NCBI RefSeq assembly: GCF_047238105.1
Contig: NZ_JBDFMD010000001.1
Location: 4,278,001-4,342,000, forward strand
DNA length: 64,000 bases
DNA from: Paenibacillus_D sp047238105
Lineage (GTDB): Bacteria > Bacillota > Bacilli > Paenibacillales > Paenibacillaceae
Direction of reading: 5' to 3'
Under the pieces are notes generated by a model, which saw nothing but the letters and a program-made list of their open reading frames with translations, ran no database searches and had not been told where the DNA came from. The translations under genes were made by a program, and so were the position numbers. Of this stretch, positions 50,137 to 59,970 are shown piece by piece; positions within the stretch are counted from its first letter, which is position 1, and each line of letters begins with the position of its first letter.

Positions 50137-52602
50137 ATGACCAAGATTTTAAAAAGCCGAATAGTTCTAGCGCTTATCATGACTTTATTTACATCTTTAA
50201 TGGCTTCATCTTTAGTAGAGGCCTCTCCAACAAAACTTGAATCATTGTACATAGGAAATGGAAGCTATGTGTCTGTTCGTCACGTGGATATTCTAACTGA
50301 AGAAAGTGGAACCTACTTTACTTACACCTTAATCTTCAATAATTACAGCAGCAAAACCTTGTCTTTACTTGACTACTGGGTCAAACTTAAAACAAATAGT
50401 GGACAAGTGCTTAAGACACAATTAGTTACAAAGGATAAAACTAAAAATAATGTACCGGCTAAGGGAGCTGTCGAACTTACATATTATTCAAAAGTAACGC
50501 AGGGTGCGAAGTTGAGTGATTTTCAGATCCAAATGATCCGTTGGGACTTTGATGCACCGAACTACGAACGATTTATAGGATCAATAAAGATTCCAGGTAC
50601 CTATACCAATAGCGCTACGCCATTTGAACCAAAATATGTTGTAATTAATAATTCCAAGTTGAAATCCGCTATCAAGGGGGTCACGTATACGAAAGACGAA
50701 CGGTTTTATCATTTAAGTCTTTCCTTTTTATTAGAGAATGTTGGAAATCGAAGTATTAGTCTGGATAGCTTGAAATTTATGATCTTATCCAACAACAACG
50801 CCATGTATTCAGTAGATGATGAATCTCTTAAGGACATTAAGATTCAGTCTAAAGAAAGGCAAATTGTCACGATTAAAAGCTCTATACCGGTGAATGCTTA
50901 TAATAATAACTTACGGCTAGTGATAACACAGCTTGAGGAAACAGATAAAATTAATGTTCCACTTGCTTCTTTTAAAATGCCCTCAGCAAAACCAGAGGTA
51001 GCGGCAGTGGCAGAAACTGTGGAATATGAAGCATCACATAAAGTGAGCATCAACTCAACTGAATTAACTACGCTGCTTTCTTCTGCTATCATTATCCCGG
51101 AAGGTAATTCAGGCAAACTTTATTTGACATTTGACATAAACAACAACAGCAATAAAGAATTTAACCTTACCAATACAGAGTATCAGCTAGTACATTCTAA
51201 AAATGTCCAAGTGCTAAAACTTGAGGAGTCAAATTTAACCACACTTCCTGCTAAGGGAAATACTGTATTGAATCTTTCCACTGAATTAGATAAACTAGAC
51301 TCGATTAAAGATTTATCTATGCAATTTAAATATAAAGATGAAACCTCTACCAAGGTGGTAGGGACTTACAAAATACCAACTGTTGAGAGACTGAGCTCTG
51401 CATCAAATATTATTGAATATAATGCTCTTCATCTTCAAATTGGGAATGTTCAAAGGTTGCCTTGGCAATCACAAGATTCTCTAGCTGTTGAATTGCAATT
51501 GACCAATCTGTCAAGCAAAGCAGTAAAGCAGCCTAATTTAGTGATGGATCTGTATTCAGACAACGTAAAATTAACGGATGAGAGTCTTTCCTTCCTTGCT
51601 GTTGAGCCAAATGTTCAATTGCAATCTAATCAAAACGGTGCGATTTATGCATATACTCAAGTTCCATATAATACAAAATTAGGACAGATTAGAGCAGTCA
51701 TTTACGAAAAGGTCGGTGACCAAAAGAAACTGGTGGGGCAATTAAGCTCTCTTATTAGGAATCAATATGGAGCTAGTAACAGTTCTAAACTGAATTTTCA
51801 ATTAGCAGGATTGAAAAGCACAGCAGAAGTTGGACAGATTATGTTAGAAGAGGGTAAAGGTCAAGATAGAATTTACGTAGAGGTAAAAGTCGACTCTGCT
51901 GAATTGCGAGAACTAGCACCCCCCCAGTTTATAATGTACGTACAAACGGAATCGAATGAAGTCTTTCCTTTGGTTGTGAGCAAAACCAAAGCACTACTTG
52001 GGGCAAAAGATAGCATGCTTATGCATGCATGGGGAACTGTTCCAAAAGGTGTTGCTGACAAGGAATTAAAATTACTCATTGGTTATGGTGTTAAGGACAA
52101 CAAAATCATTAGCGGTGAAGAATCTGCTGATGGTGTAGTTAATGTTCGAATGCTAAAAGCATCAACTAAACCTTTGCTAGTTAAAAATGAACTAAAAGAA
52201 CTTCTATTTGCAGGACACACAATGAATATTTACGATTTACAAACTTATCTCAATACCGATGGTTCCAGTGTAAATGGTATAAATCTTGATTTGAAATATG
52301 ATTTGGAAAAATCCATCGATTATCGACACCTGCCAGATGATTTGTCACTTGTATTCGAGTTTCAAAATTTAGATAAGCTCAATCGTGTATTTACTAAAGA
52401 AATATTCTTGACAGATAAAGAGGATGCCGATTACATTGTTGAAGGTTTAGCAGTTAAGAAATCAATTTTATTTATGGATACAAATCTGACAAGTAAACTT
52501 GAGAAATATACCGATTTTAATTTGAAGATTTACTTGAAAGCTGGTAATCAGAAATTTCTTATGGCTTCTCGAGATATGAAATGGTTTGTAAACAATCCAT
52601 AA
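50137..52602 (+). CDS. AT-rich secreted protein with four or more internal beta-domain repeats
   Basis: The protein has 821 residues with a signal peptide (ALIMTLFTSLMASSLVEA). At least four diverged domains of about 110-130 residues follow. Each has a strand pattern ending in a motif like F(I)GSIKIP, LASFKMP, VVGTYKIP or LVGQLSS, and contains L.F...N.S.K...L. Such domains resemble the immunoglobulin-like DUF4352 type, but I do not recognise the family with certainty. ATG 50137 is chosen because AGGAGGT is nine bases upstream. Base composition is far more AT-rich than the rest of the window, suggesting transfer. It is followed after 20 bp by a small secreted protein. Confidence 0.75.
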   Translation: MTKILKSRIVLALIMTLFTSLMASSLVEASPTKLESLYIGNGSYVSVRHVDILTEESGTYFTYTLIFNNYSSKTLSLLDYWVKLKTNSGQVLKTQLVTKDKTKNNVPAKGAVELTYYSKVTQGAKLSDFQIQMIRWDFDAPNYERFIGSIKIPGTYTNSATPFEPKYVVINNSKLKSAIKGVTYTKDERFYHLSLSFLLENVGNRSISLDSLKFMILSNNNAMYSVDDESLKDIKIQSKERQIVTIKSSIPVNAYNNNLRLVITQLEETDKINVPLASFKMPSAKPEVAAVAETVEYEASHKVSINSTELTTLLSSAIIIPEGNSGKLYLTFDINNNSNKEFNLTNTEYQLVHSKNVQVLKLEESNLTTLPAKGNTVLNLSTELDKLDSIKDLSMQFKYKDETSTKVVGTYKIPTVERLSSASNIIEYNALHLQIGNVQRLPWQSQDSLAVELQLTNLSSKAVKQPNLVMDLYSDNVKLTDESLSFLAVEPNVQLQSNQNGAIYAYTQVPYNTKLGQIRAVIYEKVGDQKKLVGQLSSLIRNQYGASNSSKLNFQLAGLKSTAEVGQIMLEEGKGQDRIYVEVKVDSAELRELAPPQFIMYVQTESNEVFPLVVSKTKALLGAKDSMLMHAWGTVPKGVADKELKLLIGYGVKDNKIISGEESADGVVNVRMLKASTKPLLVKNELKELLFAGHTMNIYDLQTYLNTDGSSVNGINLDLKYDLEKSIDYRHLPDDLSLVFEFQNLDKLNRVFTKEIFLTDKEDADYIVEGLAVKKSILFMDTNLTSKLEKYTDFNLKIYLKAGNQKFLMASRDMKWFVNNP

Positions 52603-52622
52603 AATAGTTGAAAGGAGTAAAA

Positions 52623-53126
52623 ATGAAGAAGACTAAAATTGTTTTGGGGACAGTGACCTTAGGAGTAGGAATTATCATAGGTGCTACATTAACTACGCAA
52701 GCTGAAGGCAATGCCTTGAAGCCGGGCTCAACCCAGGATCCGGTGGTCACGAAGAGCTACGTCGATCAACAGATCGCTGCGGCGCTGGGACAAGGCGGCT
52801 CAGGCGGTGGAGGCACGACGCCTCCACCGACGACACCTGGAGAAACCGGCTCCCAGGTAGAAGTCGTCACTGTACCGATCGGCAAGACATTGATCGCCGA
52901 CCAAGGGGCGCAATTCGTCGTCCGGGCTGGCAACGCCCTGGCTTACAGTCAGGATGTCGACGGCATCTCCGATGTGACGGAGGGCAAAGACATCAAGAAC
53001 GGACAAGCCGTGCCGCGCAACCACTTGCTGCTGTTCCCCCGCGATGGCCGGGGCATTGTACCGGACCCTACGGTCAACAAGAACCAGCTGGTCGTCCTGG
53101 TGACGGGCGGCTATACGATCAAGTAG
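52623..53126 (+). CDS. Small secreted protein, mosaic composition
   Basis: The protein has 167 residues: a signal-type helix (VLGTVTLGVGIIIGATL), a short region KSYVDQQIAAALGQ, a Gly/Pro/Thr linker (GSGGGGTTPPPTTPG) and a compact domain VVTVPIGKTLIADQGAQFVV...NHLLLFPRDGRGI. The first 100 bases are AT-rich like the upstream gene; from about 52730 the sequence becomes GC-rich like the rest of the window, a sharp join inside one gene. AAAGGAG lies six bases before the ATG. Function is unknown; association with the surface layer is possible. Confidence 0.75.
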   Translation: MKKTKIVLGTVTLGVGIIIGATLTTQAEGNALKPGSTQDPVVTKSYVDQQIAAALGQGGSGGGGTTPPPTTPGETGSQVEVVTVPIGKTLIADQGAQFVVRAGNALAYSQDVDGISDVTEGKDIKNGQAVPRNHLLLFPRDGRGIVPDPTVNKNQLVVLVTGGYTIK

Positions 53127-53216
53127 TACATTTTGCCGGGATTGACAACATGTTATATGCTTGGCCGCAGTTGTGTCTCCATATACTATCTACATCAACC
53201 GATGGAGGTGCAGATC

Positions 53217-53519
53217 ATGTCCAATCGCAGTAACAAAATTGTCGTCCCTGCCTGCAAACAAGCGCTGTACCGGATGAAATACGAAGTCGCCGTAGAACTC
53301 GGCCTGCAGGTCGGCAGCGGCTACCGCCCGACCACTGGAGCCGAAGGTCTGGATGCCGAATTTGCCGGAGATCTGGGCGAGGCCGGCAGCGCTCAAGGCG
53401 CCTATCATGCCAAGGAGTCCTGGTCCCACCTGGCCACCCGCGAAGCCGGTGCGGTAGGCGGCGGCATCACGCGGCGTCTGATCGCCCAAGCCGAGGAAGT
53501 GTTAAGGGGTTCTCGTTGA
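53217..53519 (+). CDS. Alpha/beta-type small acid-soluble spore protein with an insertion
   Basis: This protein of about 100 residues has the two SASP motifs: MKYEVAVELGL (containing the spore protease recognition site) and VGGGITRRLIAQAEEVL. SASPs coat spore DNA and protect it from UV and heat. Between the motifs is an extra stretch of about 33 residues rich in Gly, Ala and Glu (from YRPTTGAEG to REAG), absent from the usual 60-70 residue proteins. ATG 53217 follows GGAGGTG. Confidence 0.85.
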   Translation: MSNRSNKIVVPACKQALYRMKYEVAVELGLQVGSGYRPTTGAEGLDAEFAGDLGEAGSAQGAYHAKESWSHLATREAGAVGGGITRRLIAQAEEVLRGSR

Positions 53520-53544
53520 CATCTAGCGGCATATCCGGTATCAT
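53516..53544 (+). promoter_or_regulatory. Sigma-A promoter of metK
   Basis: A perfect TTGACA (53516-53521), overlapping the stop codon of the spore protein gene, has a 17-bp spacer before TATCAT (53539-53544). Confidence 0.75.
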
Positions 53545-53569
53545 ACTGTCCTAGAAAGTGTTGTATAAC

Positions 53570-53602
53570 AACCTTTTCCTATATGGAAAAGGTTCATTTT
53601 TT
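53570..53602 (+). terminator. Early terminator in the metK leader
   Basis: A perfect 10-bp stem (aaccttttcc / ggaaaaggtt) with a 5-base loop is followed by CA and six T. It begins about 20 bases after the predicted metK transcription start and about 95 bp before the gene. Confidence 0.7.
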
Positions 53603-53697
53603 GAATAAGCAGATTTTTTGGTTTTTCTTCGTCCAAGGGGACGAGAGATTCTGCACCTATGGACTTATTATACGAAGGTTTTAGGAGGTTGATACGG

Positions 53698-54900
53698 ATG
53701 TCAATTAAAGGACGCCATTTGTTCACATCGGAGTCGGTAACGGAGGGACACCCGGACAAGATCTGTGACCAGATCTCCGATGCGGTACTCGATGCATTTC
53801 TGGAAGTGGATCCGCATGCGCGCGTAGCGTGCGAAGTCTCGGTAGCTACGGGTCTGGTGCTCGTGATCGGCGAGATCAGCAGCCGTGCGGATTATGTCGA
53901 TATCCCGGCGATCGTACGCCGTACGGTGAAGGATATCGGCTACACGCGTGCCAAGTACGGGTTCGACTACAGCACATGTGCTGTGTTGACTTCGCTCAAT
54001 GAACAGTCTGCCGATATCGCGCAAGGTGTCAATGCGGCGATAGAGACGCGGGACGGCAAGAATATCCGTGAGGAGAATGAAGATATCGGCGCTGGAGACC
54101 AGGGCCTGATGTTCGGCTTCGCCACCAACGAGACGCCGGAGCTGATGCCGCTGCCGATCGCGCTGTCGCACCGCATCTCCCGCCGCCTCGCCGAGGTGCG
54201 CAAAGACGGTACGCTGGACTACCTGCGTCCGGACGGCAAGACGCAAGTGACGATCGAATACCAGGACGGCAAGCCGGTCCGCGTCGATGCGATCGTCGTC
54301 TCGACCCAGCATGCCGAGGAAGTCACGCTGGAGCAGATCCAGCAGGATATCCGCGAGCACGTCATCAAGCCTGTCGTACCGGAAGAGTGGCTGGATGCGG
54401 ACACCAAGTACTATATCAATCCTACAGGACGCTTCGTCATCGGCGGTCCGCAAGGGGATGCCGGTCTGACAGGCCGCAAGATCATCGTCGATACGTACGG
54501 CGGCTACGCCCGCCATGGCGGCGGCGCATTCTCCGGCAAGGATCCGACAAAGGTTGACCGTTCCGCCGCTTACGCTGCCCGCTATGTGGCCAAGAACATC
54601 ATCGCAGCCGGCCTGGCCGACAAATGCGAGATCCAGCTGGCTTATGCGATCGGCGTAGCCAACCCTGTCTCCATCAATGTCGATACTTACGGTACCGGTA
54701 AGGTAGCCGAAGAAACACTGGTTGAAGTGATCCGCAACAACTTTGACCTGCGTCCTGCCGGCATCATCAAGATGCTGGACCTGCGCCGCCCGATCTACAG
54801 CCAGACTGCTGCGTACGGTCATTTTGGCCGCACCGACATCGACCTCCCTTGGGAGCGCGTCGACAAAGCGGACAAGCTCAAGGCTGACGCTTTGGCCTAA
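53698..54900 (+). CDS. metK: S-adenosylmethionine synthetase
   Basis: This 400-residue enzyme makes SAM from methionine and ATP. The motifs HLFTSESVTEGHPDKICDQ, GAGDQGLMFGFA, GGGAFSGKDPTKVDRS and the C-terminal YGHFGR are all present. ATG 53698 is selected because AGGAGG is nine bases upstream and the family N-terminus begins there. No SAM-I riboswitch is recognisable in the 150-bp leader. Confidence 0.98.
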   Translation: MSIKGRHLFTSESVTEGHPDKICDQISDAVLDAFLEVDPHARVACEVSVATGLVLVIGEISSRADYVDIPAIVRRTVKDIGYTRAKYGFDYSTCAVLTSLNEQSADIAQGVNAAIETRDGKNIREENEDIGAGDQGLMFGFATNETPELMPLPIALSHRISRRLAEVRKDGTLDYLRPDGKTQVTIEYQDGKPVRVDAIVVSTQHAEEVTLEQIQQDIREHVIKPVVPEEWLDADTKYYINPTGRFVIGGPQGDAGLTGRKIIVDTYGGYARHGGGAFSGKDPTKVDRSAAYAARYVAKNIIAAGLADKCEIQLAYAIGVANPVSINVDTYGTGKVAEETLVEVIRNNFDLRPAGIIKMLDLRRPIYSQTAAYGHFGRTDIDLPWERVDKADKLKADALA

Positions 54901-54918
54901 TCCAGTCCCTGTTCACAG

Positions 54919-54948
54919 AGCCGCCCGGCTTACGGGCGGCTTTTTTTC
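54919..54948 (+). terminator. Terminator of metK
   Basis: A 9-bp GC-rich stem (agccgcccg / cgggcggct) with a short loop is followed by seven T. Confidence 0.9.
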
Positions 54949-55095
54949 ATATCCAGCTCCGCTTGATACCACTTCCCGAGGGCTGCGTTATCCACTGCAG
55001 ATTTTACAATCCCCTGTTTTAGCCAATTCCCTAAACTTCCCGTCCGAATCGACCGAAGATATATGTACCTGACAATTTTGGGGAGTGAAGCTGAA

Positions 55096-58000
55096 GTGTT
55101 GCGGACTTGCAAAATGATATCCATCCTTCTGGCAGCCATCATGATCGTACAGCTTGTATCAACCGGTCTGCCTTCTACCACATCAATCGCCCAAGCGGGG
55201 CCGAACGGCCCGTTATTGTTTGCCACCTCTCCAAACGACAATGCAACGAATGTATCGCCCAATGCGGTGCTGCAGCTGCAATTTGACGAGAATGTCGTCA
55301 GAGGCACAGGGTCGGCGGCTGTGACGATCCGCAGAGTAGCGGACAACTCGATAGCGGAGAGCTTCGTCGTCGCGACGAGCTCAGCCGTAACGATCGGATC
55401 GGACCGGCAGGTGCGAATCCGGCCTGCTTCGAGCACGCTGCAATTGAACACAGAATATTACATCCTTATTGATCCAGGCGCCTTTCGTAATGCGAATGGG
55501 CAAAACTACGCCGGGATCTCTGATGCAACCGTCTGGAATTTCACAGTGACTGCAGTGGATAACCGGGCGCCGGTGCTAATCGACCGGTACCCTGCGCAAA
55601 GCGGCATCATCGAGATGGGCGGTTCCCTTCAGCTGGAGTTTGACGAGACGGTGTATGCCTCCAGCGGCAATGTGACGATTCAGCGTCTGAATCAGAACGG
55701 CACAGTCGTAGATACGGAGCTGATCGGCGTCACGACGACCAACATCCGAGGCAGCGGCAGCAGCACGATCACAATTACGCCGTCGACACCGCTTGCGCCC
55801 AGCAGCAGCTATCGCGTATCGGTCAGCAGCGGCGCTTTTAGAGACGCTTCTGGCAACAGCTATACAGGTCTTAGTAACTGGACCTTCAGCACATCCGGCC
55901 CGCCGATGGCGATGCCTGCACTGTCGCCTCCGGATGATGCGACAGGTGTCAGCTCCCTGACGGCACTGCAGATGACATTTGATCAGCCAGTGGCCAAAGG
56001 GACCGGGACGATCGTCATCAAGAACGTCTCCAATAATGCGACGGTACGGGAATATAATGTGGCGACCAGCAATCTTGTCTCTATCGACGTCAATGATTCC
56101 CGCGTGGTTCGGGTGACCAACCCGAATCTCACCATCAATCAAGCCTATTATGTACTTGTGGACCAGGGCGCATTCGTCAGCGCCAGCAATCCTGCGGTGG
56201 CCTTCCAGGGCATCACGGACGCGACGCAGTGGAACTTCTCGACGTTCCCGGGCATGGACACGATCCCGCCGAGAGTGACCGAGCTGTCGCCTTCTGCGGC
56301 GCACAATAGCGGCACCGTGACGGCACTGAATACCCGGCTGGAGATGAAATTCAGTGAGCCGGTCTATCCTGGCAGCGGCAATATCGTCATCCGCAACCGC
56401 CAGAACCATGCCGTTCTGACATCCATACCGGTCACCTCCAGCCAGGTTACCGGTGGCGGCACGGACAAGATCCTGATCACGCCGAACGTCCAGTACGTCA
56501 ATAACACCTCCTATTATGTACAGGTCGGCGGTCAGGCGTTCCGCGATGCCGCAGGCAACAATTACGCGGGTATTCCGGATACCGACCAGACCACCTGGCG
56601 GTTCTCGGTCACTCAGGATACGACGCCGCCGGCGATCTCCAGTCTGTCCCCTGACAATGGCGCGACGAATGTCCCGCGGACAGGCAGGCTGACGGCGACC
56701 TTCAATGAACCGATCCAGCTCGGCACGGGGCGGATCCTCATCCGCGGCGCCGGCAGCAGCAACGTTGCGCCGTCGATTACGCCAGCGGTGGAGATCGACC
56801 CGGACAACAACCGCCGTCTCATCCTGACGGTACCGGCCAATGATCCGATGCGGGTCAATACGTCGTATTATGTCGAGATGGAGGAAGGCGCGGTGCAGGA
56901 TATCGCGGGCAATAACTTTGGCGGCATCCTCAATGAATACCGCTGGGCCTTCCGGACCGTCAGCTCCGACACGGCGCTGCCGCAGCTGAGCAAGTCCGAG
57001 ATGACCGGCGGCACGCGCATCATCCTGACGTACAACAAAGAGCTCGACCCGGCTTCTGTACCCTCGCCGGCCAACTTCCATGTGACGGTCAGCAATACGC
57101 CGCGCACCGTGACGGCCGTAGCCGTGGAGGGGACGACAGTGACCCTGACGCTGCAGAGCGGCGTAGTGTTCGGACAAGAGGTGAAGGTGTCCTATACGAA
57201 AGGGACCAGACCGATCCAGGATCTGTCGGGGAACCAGGCAGCCGGTCTGAACGGTACAGTCGTCAGCAACACCCAATCGACGACACTGCCGCGTCCGACG
57301 AGCGGCACCGTCAGCGGCTCGCTGATTCAGATCACCTTCAATGAGCGGCTTGCCTCTCTGTCGAGCAGCGGCGCCGGTCAGTTCACCGTGTATGCGGGCG
57401 GCGGGTACCGGAGCATCGCGTCCGTCTCGACGAGCGGCACGCAGCTGCTGATCACCCTCAGCTCGCCGATCACGGATGGGCAGTCCGTGACGGTCAATTA
57501 TAGCGTGGGCTCCTATCCGCTCCGCGACGTCTCGGGCAATGCCGTTCAGAGCTTCAGCGGCTTCGGCGTCCGCAATGCGCTGGATACGACGCCGCCAGTG
57601 CTGCAGCATATCTCGGCAGCGGGAACCAGAGTGACGCTGGTGTACAATGAGGCGCTGAATCCGGGCGCTGTGCCGACTGCGGCCAACTACACCGTGCTGG
57701 CGGACGGGACAGCCCGTACGGTGAGCAGCGTGGAGATCAACGGCTCACAGGTCTTCCTGAACCTGAGCACGTCCTTGACGAGCGGTCAGCTGGTACAGGT
57801 AAGCTACCTGGGCGGCTATCCGCAGCTGACGGATCTGTCGGGCAATGCGGCGGCGCCGTTCTCCAATCAGGCGGCGGGCAGCGTCAGCGGCGATAACTCG
57901 CAGATTACCTCAGCCTATGTGCAGGGACAGACGCTGACGATCGTCTTCCCTTACACGCTCAATCCGGCTTATGTGCCGAGCACGGCGCAGTTCTATGTCC

Positions 58001-59502
58001 GGCTGCAGGGCATCGTCCAGACGGTCACGAACGTATCCGTCAACGGCTCTACAGTGACGCTGCAGCTGTACCGCAGTGCCAATGCAGGCGAGTCGGTGTC
58101 GGTCACGTATAATGCATCAGGCACGCAGCTGCAGAGCACGGGCGGTGTGACGATCGCTTCATTCACCGACTATCCGGTGACGAATGGCCAGGGCGGCGGT
58201 TCAGGTGGAGGCGGCGTCATCCTGCCCGAGGATTTTGAGACTTCGGATCGCGGCGGGATCAATATCAAAACGTCGGTCGCCACGAAGCACTCGGCGATGT
58301 CGCCGGCAGGAAGGGTCGTCCAGCGCTATAACTTGGCAGCGGACAAGATCCAATCGGCGTATCAGACGATCCGGAGCGGCGGCAGCAGTCAGCAGCCGCG
58401 GGTGCAGTTTACGGTGCCAAGCAGCGAGATGGCGGCGATCGTCGCGGTGCCGTTCCGCCAGTTGGAGGATGCGAAGAATCTGGCGGCGGATAGCGTGTTT
58501 GCCGTCCTCTACAAGGACACGACCTATGAGATCCCGCTGACTTCGCTGGATTTCCGCGAGCTGGAGCAATTGGCAGGCGCGTCAGGGCAGCTGCTGATCG
58601 AGCTGGAGCCCAACCAGACCAGTGAATCAGGGGCGCTCATGTCGGCGATCAGCCGCACGAGAGCGCAGGTGATGGTCAGTCCGATGAGCTTCGAATTGTC
58701 CGCCTCGGTAGGCGGCATCGACAAGCCCGTGACGAGCTTCCCGGGCTACATCACCCGGACGGTACGGACCGCTGTCGGGCTGGATCCGCGCAAGACGGCA
58801 GCCGTCTGGCTGGACCCGGAGACGAACGCGTTATCCTATGTACCGACGAAGGTAACCAGCAGCGGCGGCGCCACTACGATCAGCTATATGCGCAAAGGCA
58901 ACAGCGCCTATGCCGTGATCAATGGGCTGCAGGACTACAGCGATCTGGCCAACCACTGGGGACGCAACGATATCCTGATGCTGGCCAACAAGTTCGTCGC
59001 CGAGGGACGTACAGTGACGACCTTCGATCCCAACAGAGCGGTGACCCGGGGCGAGTTTGCCGTCTTCATCGCCAGAGGCCTCGGTCTCTCCGGCGACAAA
59101 GCGGCTGCGAGCCGCTTCAGCGACGTCAATACAGGCTCGACGATGGCCGCCTACATCGGCGCCGTCAGCAAGGCCGGGATCGTCGAAGGTCTGCCGGACG
59201 GGACCTTCCGGGCGGAGCAGTCGATCACCCGTCAGGAGATGGCAGCGATGATGATCCGGGCCGCCGGAACCGCCGGTGTCCGCATCGATCTCTCGCAGAG
59301 CAGCGGCACGTATCTGTCGCGGTTCAAGGACTCCGGCAATGTAGCGCCGTGGGCCCGCGATGATCTGGCGCGTGCGGTCGATGCCGGCATCATCAACGGC
59401 ATGACGGCCGATACGGTTAGTCCGCGCTCGGACGCAACACGCGCCCAGGCGGTCGTCATGATCAAACGGATGCTCGGCCATATCGGCTTCATGGATGTAT
59501 AG
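55096..59502 (+). CDS. Giant surface protein: Ig-like (BIG_5) and SwmB-like repeats with C-terminal SLH domains
   Basis: The protein has about 1468 residues. A signal peptide (ISILLAAIMIVQLV...QA) precedes five Ig-like domains of about 110 residues with the motif P..(N/D)(N/D)A(T/G)(N/G)V....L...F(D/N/S)(E/Q)PV..G.G.(I/V)(T/V)I. Four repeats like the SwmB family then carry (G)T.(V/I)(T/I)L(T/V)YN(E/K)(E/A)L(D/N)(P)..VP....F.V and (G)Q.V.V.Y. A globular region follows (about 1040-1277), then three SLH domains with TRGEFAVFI, TRQEMAAMM and TRAQAVVMI. GTG 55096 follows GGGGAGTG; ATG 55063 lacks a ribosome binding site. Probably an adhesive or structural surface protein. Confidence 0.88.
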   Translation: MLRTCKMISILLAAIMIVQLVSTGLPSTTSIAQAGPNGPLLFATSPNDNATNVSPNAVLQLQFDENVVRGTGSAAVTIRRVADNSIAESFVVATSSAVTIGSDRQVRIRPASSTLQLNTEYYILIDPGAFRNANGQNYAGISDATVWNFTVTAVDNRAPVLIDRYPAQSGIIEMGGSLQLEFDETVYASSGNVTIQRLNQNGTVVDTELIGVTTTNIRGSGSSTITITPSTPLAPSSSYRVSVSSGAFRDASGNSYTGLSNWTFSTSGPPMAMPALSPPDDATGVSSLTALQMTFDQPVAKGTGTIVIKNVSNNATVREYNVATSNLVSIDVNDSRVVRVTNPNLTINQAYYVLVDQGAFVSASNPAVAFQGITDATQWNFSTFPGMDTIPPRVTELSPSAAHNSGTVTALNTRLEMKFSEPVYPGSGNIVIRNRQNHAVLTSIPVTSSQVTGGGTDKILITPNVQYVNNTSYYVQVGGQAFRDAAGNNYAGIPDTDQTTWRFSVTQDTTPPAISSLSPDNGATNVPRTGRLTATFNEPIQLGTGRILIRGAGSSNVAPSITPAVEIDPDNNRRLILTVPANDPMRVNTSYYVEMEEGAVQDIAGNNFGGILNEYRWAFRTVSSDTALPQLSKSEMTGGTRIILTYNKELDPASVPSPANFHVTVSNTPRTVTAVAVEGTTVTLTLQSGVVFGQEVKVSYTKGTRPIQDLSGNQAAGLNGTVVSNTQSTTLPRPTSGTVSGSLIQITFNERLASLSSSGAGQFTVYAGGGYRSIASVSTSGTQLLITLSSPITDGQSVTVNYSVGSYPLRDVSGNAVQSFSGFGVRNALDTTPPVLQHISAAGTRVTLVYNEALNPGAVPTAANYTVLADGTARTVSSVEINGSQVFLNLSTSLTSGQLVQVSYLGGYPQLTDLSGNAAAPFSNQAAGSVSGDNSQITSAYVQGQTLTIVFPYTLNPAYVPSTAQFYVRLQGIVQTVTNVSVNGSTVTLQLYRSANAGESVSVTYNASGTQLQSTGGVTIASFTDYPVTNGQGGGSGGGGVILPEDFETSDRGGINIKTSVATKHSAMSPAGRVVQRYNLAADKIQSAYQTIRSGGSSQQPRVQFTVPSSEMAAIVAVPFRQLEDAKNLAADSVFAVLYKDTTYEIPLTSLDFRELEQLAGASGQLLIELEPNQTSESGALMSAISRTRAQVMVSPMSFELSASVGGIDKPVTSFPGYITRTVRTAVGLDPRKTAAVWLDPETNALSYVPTKVTSSGGATTISYMRKGNSAYAVINGLQDYSDLANHWGRNDILMLANKFVAEGRTVTTFDPNRAVTRGEFAVFIARGLGLSGDKAAASRFSDVNTGSTMAAYIGAVSKAGIVEGLPDGTFRAEQSITRQEMAAMMIRAAGTAGVRIDLSQSSGTYLSRFKDSGNVAPWARDDLARAVDAGIINGMTADTVSPRSDATRAQAVVMIKRMLGHIGFMDV

Positions 59503-59529
59503 ACGCAAGGATGCGGAGGAGGAGTAAGC

Positions 59530-59724
59530 ATGACTTGGGATGCCAGCCAGCCGGTCGGCTGCGGCGAGGATGAATCGCTGCTGCAGGATGACAGCGACCG
59601 CAGGGAGCAGGAGCGCTTGGCGGTAAAGATGCTGAAGCAGCGCATGCACAGCATGGTTGTCGTCGCATTGACCGGTCTGTCGGCTGCGGAAGTGTCGCAC
59701 CTGAAGACCGCCCACAACCTATAA
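59530..59724 (+). CDS. Small hypothetical protein (64 residues)
   Basis: The gene starts 28 bp after the SLH protein stop, with an excellent GGAGGAGGAG ribosome binding site and a terminator 30 bp after its own stop, so it looks real. It is acidic at first (CGEDESLLQDDSDRREQE), then amphipathic (LAVKMLKQRMHSMVVVALTGLSAAEVSHLK). No membrane segment or family is recognised. Its position suggests co-transcription with the giant surface protein. Confidence 0.6.
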   Translation: MTWDASQPVGCGEDESLLQDDSDRREQERLAVKMLKQRMHSMVVVALTGLSAAEVSHLKTAHNL

Positions 59725-59755
59725 CAGACCTATACGATACTGAAGCAGGGCGCTG

Positions 59756-59804
59756 CCCCGCCTCGCCGACGCTCATGGATGAGCGCGGCGGGGCGGGGTA
59801 TTTG
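59756..59804 (+). terminator. Terminator after the 64-residue gene
   Basis: ccccgcc.cgcc.cgctcat pairs with atgagcg.cggcg.ggcgggg around a tiny loop. Only a weak T-rich end (tatttgtg) follows. Confidence 0.65.
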
Positions 59805-59970
59805 TGTGCATGTGTGTAGACTGACACAGACTGACACGATGCGATAAGCTTGTTAAGAGATTATGTAACTTTTTGGTAGATTCGTCCCATACCCAACATT
59901 TGGAATCTTGTGTAAAATTGGATACAGATAGCTGGCCGGCATCTTAATACAGTTAGCTGGAGGGATATTG

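Noticed and set aside
53545..53697. SAM-I riboswitch before metK
   Set aside because: The characteristic S-box conserved segments could not be found; only a simple terminator and a small hairpin are visible.
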